From positions 3,960 through 67,959 of the forward strand of contig JAZUFE010000058.1 of assembly GCA_045640525.1 (NCBI GenBank): a stretch of 64,000 nucleotides of DNA, given 5' to 3'. How positions within the stretch are numbered: position 1 is the first letter of the stretch; each line of letters starts with the position of its first letter. The notes under the pieces were generated by a model. That model worked only from the letters and a program-made list of their open reading frames with translations. It had not been told where the DNA came from and made no database searches. This DNA comes from JAILLW01 sp045640525. Lineage in GTDB: Bacteria > Bacillota > Clostridia > Lachnospirales > Lachnospiraceae. This document shows, in pieces, positions 61,709 through 64,000 of the stretch. The position numbers and the translations under genes are program-made.

Positions 61709-62652
61709 TCTTGTTCCCACAAATAACTCTGAGGAATGGGAACCCTGTTCTCTGCATATATACCCTTCATAATTTCCACTTGTTCAAGAAAAACAGGATA
61801 TTGTTCATCAACCTCTTTTTGATATTCATTCCAGTTATCATACTGTTTTTCAAGCAGATTCTCATACTTTTCAGGTACAAACACCATAATATTTTCAAAC
61901 GGGACCGCTATTACATTGGCAAAAATCTCACTCGGTAATGGTACCTTTTTTTCTTTTCGCCCATAATATCCTGCCGAATTGACAAGTCTCTCTGTTTCTT
62001 CATCATAAAGTATTGCACCGGCCTTATCACACATATCCATCAATTGATTAGGTATATTCTGAGCCAAATCTATTTTCTGTCCTGTGAGGTCTTCAAATTT
62101 CTCTATTAAATACCACTTTTCATTATCATCAAACTTTCGTTCCGGATTATACCACTCTGTAGCCAATTTAAGTCCAATTTCCCACAATTCCTCGAGCCAT
62201 TCCACCGTTTTGGAATCACTTGGCATATTATCCAACACCTCAATTTCAATATACGATACATACGGAAACTGGTGATTCTTTTTCATATACGCCGCATCAT
62301 TTGAAATTTTTCTGTTGCTGAACACTTTGGCACATTCGTTAATTTCTACTTTGATTGGTTGCAAATACATATTTTTCGGGAGTTCTCTCTGTGCAAAATG
62401 CATAAACTTAACATAATCAACTCTCTTAAAATATAATTTAATTCTATCAGACCAAGGAGCAAATCCGTGATATCGAATTGCACCAAGTAACGTCTCCTCG
62501 GTTAAAAAGTATCTAATACTATGTTTCAAACAAACTTTATTGATGTCAGACAGCATTTCAAGACATGAAGCCCAATATCTTTTCATAAGAGGGCGTACAA
62601 AAAATCCATCCTTGGTTTCACCATCAAAATAATCTTCGGAAAATTCCAACAT
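61705..62652 (-). CDS. LicD-like protein with destroyed metal site
   Basis: 315 residues, clearly related to the LicD domain at 52485 (N-terminal ETKDGFFVRPLMKRYWASCLEMLSDINKVCLKHSIRYF). The active site differs: PWDDDMD is replaced by PWSDRIK (66-72), and the Gly of the GTFLG loop is Glu 53. Catalysis by the usual mechanism seems impossible. It lies directly downstream of flagellin on the same strand, after a terminator. It may be a chaperone-like or acceptor-binding pseudo-enzyme, or decaying. Confidence 0.78.
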   Translation of the reverse strand: MLEFSEDYFDGETKDGFFVRPLMKRYWASCLEMLSDINKVCLKHSIRYFLTEETLLGAIRYHGFAPWSDRIKLYFKRVDYVKFMHFAQRELPKNMYLQPIKVEINECAKVFSNRKISNDAAYMKKNHQFPYVSYIEIEVLDNMPSDSKTVEWLEELWEIGLKLATEWYNPERKFDDNEKWYLIEKFEDLTGQKIDLAQNIPNQLMDMCDKAGAILYDEETERLVNSAGYYGRKEKKVPLPSEIFANVIAVPFENIMVFVPEKYENLLEKQYDNWNEYQKEVDEQYPVFLEQVEIMKGIYAENRVPIPQSYLWEQD

Positions 62653-62664
62653 ATTTTCACCCCT

Positions 62665-62700
62665 ATAAAAAAGGCTTTAAGGCAAATGCCTTAAAGCCTT
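62665..62700 (-). terminator. Terminator after flagellin
   Basis: AAGGCTTTAAGGC (62671-62683) pairs perfectly with GCCTTAAAGCCTT (62688-62700), then TTTTTATAG on the minus strand. Confidence 0.92.
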
Positions 62701-62717
62701 GAATTAACTTAACTTTA

Positions 62718-63560
62718 TTACTGAAGTAATGACAACACTCCTTGGTTAGCTTGATTAGCCTGTGCCAACATTGCCTGTCCTGCCTGAGCAAGAATGTTAC
62801 CGTTAGCAAACTTAACCATCTCTGTTGCCATATCTGTATCACGAATAGCAGATTCAGCTGAAGTGGTATTCTCTACAACGTTGTCTAAGTTGTTAATTGT
62901 GTGCTCAAGTCTGTTCTGAATTGCACCGAGATCAGATCTCTTAGTTGCAATATTCTTGATAGCAATTTTACATCCGGCATTCAAATTTTGGAAATCTGAT
63001 GCGCTCAATTTCGAAAGATTAGTCTTGTCATACATTTTATAATTATTCGCTTCACTGAATATTGTCGAAACCTCAATTGTATCTATACTAATTTCAATAT
63101 GCTGATTAGACTCTGCACCTACCTGCAATCCCTTGCCTGTAAATGAACCATCCAACAAATTCTGTTCATTGAATGTTGTAGTGTTCTTTACACGATCGAT
63201 TTCTGACATCAACTGGTTAACTTCCGATCCGATATACTGACGGTCAAGTGTTGTTAATGTTGCATTCTCACCTTTAACTGCAAGTTCGTTGATACGTTGA
63301 AGCATGTCATGAACTTCGTTAAGAGCACCTTCTGCTGTCTGTACGCAAGAGATACCGTCTTCTGCGTTAGCTGATGCCTGTGTAAGGCCTCTAACCTGAC
63401 GTCTCATCTTCTCGGAAATTGCCAATCCTGCTGCATCATCTGCTGCACGGTTGATCTTATAACCTGAAGATAACTTCTCAGTTGACTTAGCTTGTGACTG
63501 AGTATTAACATTCAACATTCTGTTTGAGTTCATTGCCTGTAAGTTGTGTTTAACTACCAT
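62718..63560 (-). CDS. fliC: Flagellin
   Basis: 280 residues, a short flagellin. The conserved D0/D1 N-terminus (VVKHNLQAMNSNRMLNVNTQSQAKSTEKLSSGYKINRAADDAAGLAISEKMRRQ) and C-terminus (DTDMATEMVKF ... QAGQAMLAQANQANQGVLSLLQ) frame a short central domain of about 85 residues. Two Cys residues occur, which is unusual. AGGAGG is 9 nt before the ATG, behind a sigma-28-type promoter and a leader rich in GGA. It is the nearest likely substrate of the modification enzymes. Confidence 0.97.
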   Translation of the reverse strand: MVVKHNLQAMNSNRMLNVNTQSQAKSTEKLSSGYKINRAADDAAGLAISEKMRRQVRGLTQASANAEDGISCVQTAEGALNEVHDMLQRINELAVKGENATLTTLDRQYIGSEVNQLMSEIDRVKNTTTFNEQNLLDGSFTGKGLQVGAESNQHIEISIDTIEVSTIFSEANNYKMYDKTNLSKLSASDFQNLNAGCKIAIKNIATKRSDLGAIQNRLEHTINNLDNVVENTTSAESAIRDTDMATEMVKFANGNILAQAGQAMLAQANQANQGVLSLLQ

Positions 63561-63660
63561 AATTAATTTCCTCCTTGAATCTCAGCCACATCCTTGTAGC
63601 TACCGATCTACAATTTCCTTATTTGATATTAGCAAATCCTTTTGCTACAAGTTGTTTACA
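63561..63660 (-). promoter_or_regulatory. Flagellin leader with hairpin and GGA motifs
   Basis: About 100 nt of untranslated leader. CTTGTAGC-type segments at 63593-63600 and 63644-63651 can pair, and at least four AGGA-type motifs are present, including the ribosome site. This resembles CsrA-regulated flagellin leaders; CsrA itself is not in the window. Confidence 0.5.
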
Positions 63661-63666
63661 CTTACT

Positions 63667-63692
63667 ATATCGGAGCGTTTCCAAATTACTTA
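63667..63692 (-). promoter_or_regulatory. Sigma-28 (SigD-type) promoter of flagellin
   Basis: TAAG (63689-63692), 15 bp, CCGATAT (63667-63673), on the minus strand. This fits the TAAA-N15-GCCGATAT pattern of motility sigma factors. Confidence 0.75.
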
Positions 63693-63784
63693 ACCCTTAA
63701 TTTAAAAAATTTTAAATATTTTTCAAAATTTTTCAAAATTATTTGAACCAAGTGTAAAACTCTTAAAGTACGCAAATGTTACAA

Positions 63785-63812
63785 TCAAAAAACAGGGGAC
63801 CGTGCGGTTCCC
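63785..63812 (-). terminator. Terminator after the second flagellin
   Basis: GGGAACC and GGTCCCC (63795-63812, plus-strand arms GGGGACC/GGTTCCC) form a short hairpin, followed by TGTTTTTTG on the minus strand. Confidence 0.7.
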
Positions 63813-63840
63813 GGTAAATAAGCATTAAGTTAATTTAATA

Positions 63841-64000
63841 TTAGCCAAGAAGTGAAAGAACACCCTGGTTAGACTGGTTAGCCTGTGCCAACATTGCCTG
63901 TCCTGCCTGAGCAAGGATATTGTTGTTAGCAAACTTAACCATCTCTGTTGCCATATCTGTATCACGGATAGCAGATTCAGCTGAAGTGGTATTCTCTACA
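63841..64000 (-). CDS. fliC: Second flagellin, 3' end only
   Basis: The last 53 codons run off the window. They read ENTTSAESAIRDTDMA... and end NQSNQGVLSLLG, differing little from the first flagellin. DNA identity between the two 3' ends is very high, which suggests recent duplication or gene conversion. Confidence 0.93.
   Translation of the reverse strand, partial: VENTTSAESAIRDTDMATEMVKFANNNILAQAGQAMLAQANQSNQGVLSLLG

Overview
The window looks like a chromosomal segment of a motile, butyrate-forming Lachnospiraceae bacterium, close to Butyrivibrio, Pseudobutyrivibrio or Roseburia. This rests on its low GC content, Gram-positive-type AGGAGG ribosome sites and TTGACA/TATAAT promoters, a ptb-buk pair, a GH51 arabinofuranosidase, several Lachnospiraceae-type DUF proteins, and flagellin genes with a sigma-28 type promoter. 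The genus is inferred from protein character only.

1-5.3 kb (minus strand): a signalling cluster with a transglutaminase-fold secreted protein, a membrane RDD-FHA protein, a soluble Ser/Thr kinase, an ECF-type sigma factor fused to a membrane anchor and a large outer domain, and a membrane FHA protein with a zinc-finger tail. 5.4-18.3 kb (minus): tRNA-Ser(TGA), ispD, the threonylcarbamoyl-adenosine genes tsaD/tsaB/tsaE with rimI and rnz, tex, a DUF975 protein, a SprA-like zinc-protease-like protein, prfB (without the usual frameshift) and secA. 18.5-21 kb (plus): murT-gatD, whose glutaminase triad appears lost, and mscL with a zinc-ribbon tail.

21.1-26.1 kb (minus): buk and ptb, an unassigned structured RNA of about 375 nt with its own consensus promoter and terminator, a DUF4003 protein and glyA. 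26.3-28.8 kb (plus): a lipid kinase and GH51. 28.8-35.4 kb (minus): a 5'-nucleotidase, a DUF1653 protein, holA, DUF1015, proB and an ASKHA/RACo-like protein. 35.4-38 kb (plus): an rRNA methyltransferase-like protein, trpS and a DUF5721-like protein. 38-40.8 kb (minus): a hybrid histidine kinase. 41-44 kb (plus): a DUF975/CmpB membrane protein and a membrane metallophosphatase. 44-48.4 kb (minus): an amino-acid ABC transporter operon, small lipoproteins and an SGNH-like secreted protein.

48.5-49.8 kb: tRNA-Arg(ACG) with an 18-nt copy of its 3' end 1.2 kb away. The interval holds a DUF4160/DUF2442-HTH pair under a perfect palindromic operator, and GC-rich hairpins. It reads like a small integrated or remnant element. 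49.9-52.4 kb: a lipoprotein, an unlisted 39-residue membrane peptide and a chemotaxis receptor.

52.5-64 kb: an apparent flagellin gene and modification island. It has two LicD-family proteins (one with a destroyed metal site), four CgeB-type glycosyltransferases, a GT2 transferase, a FliB-type flagellin lysine N-methylase, one complete flagellin gene, and the 3' end of a second nearly identical one. The working inference is that these enzymes decorate the flagellins.
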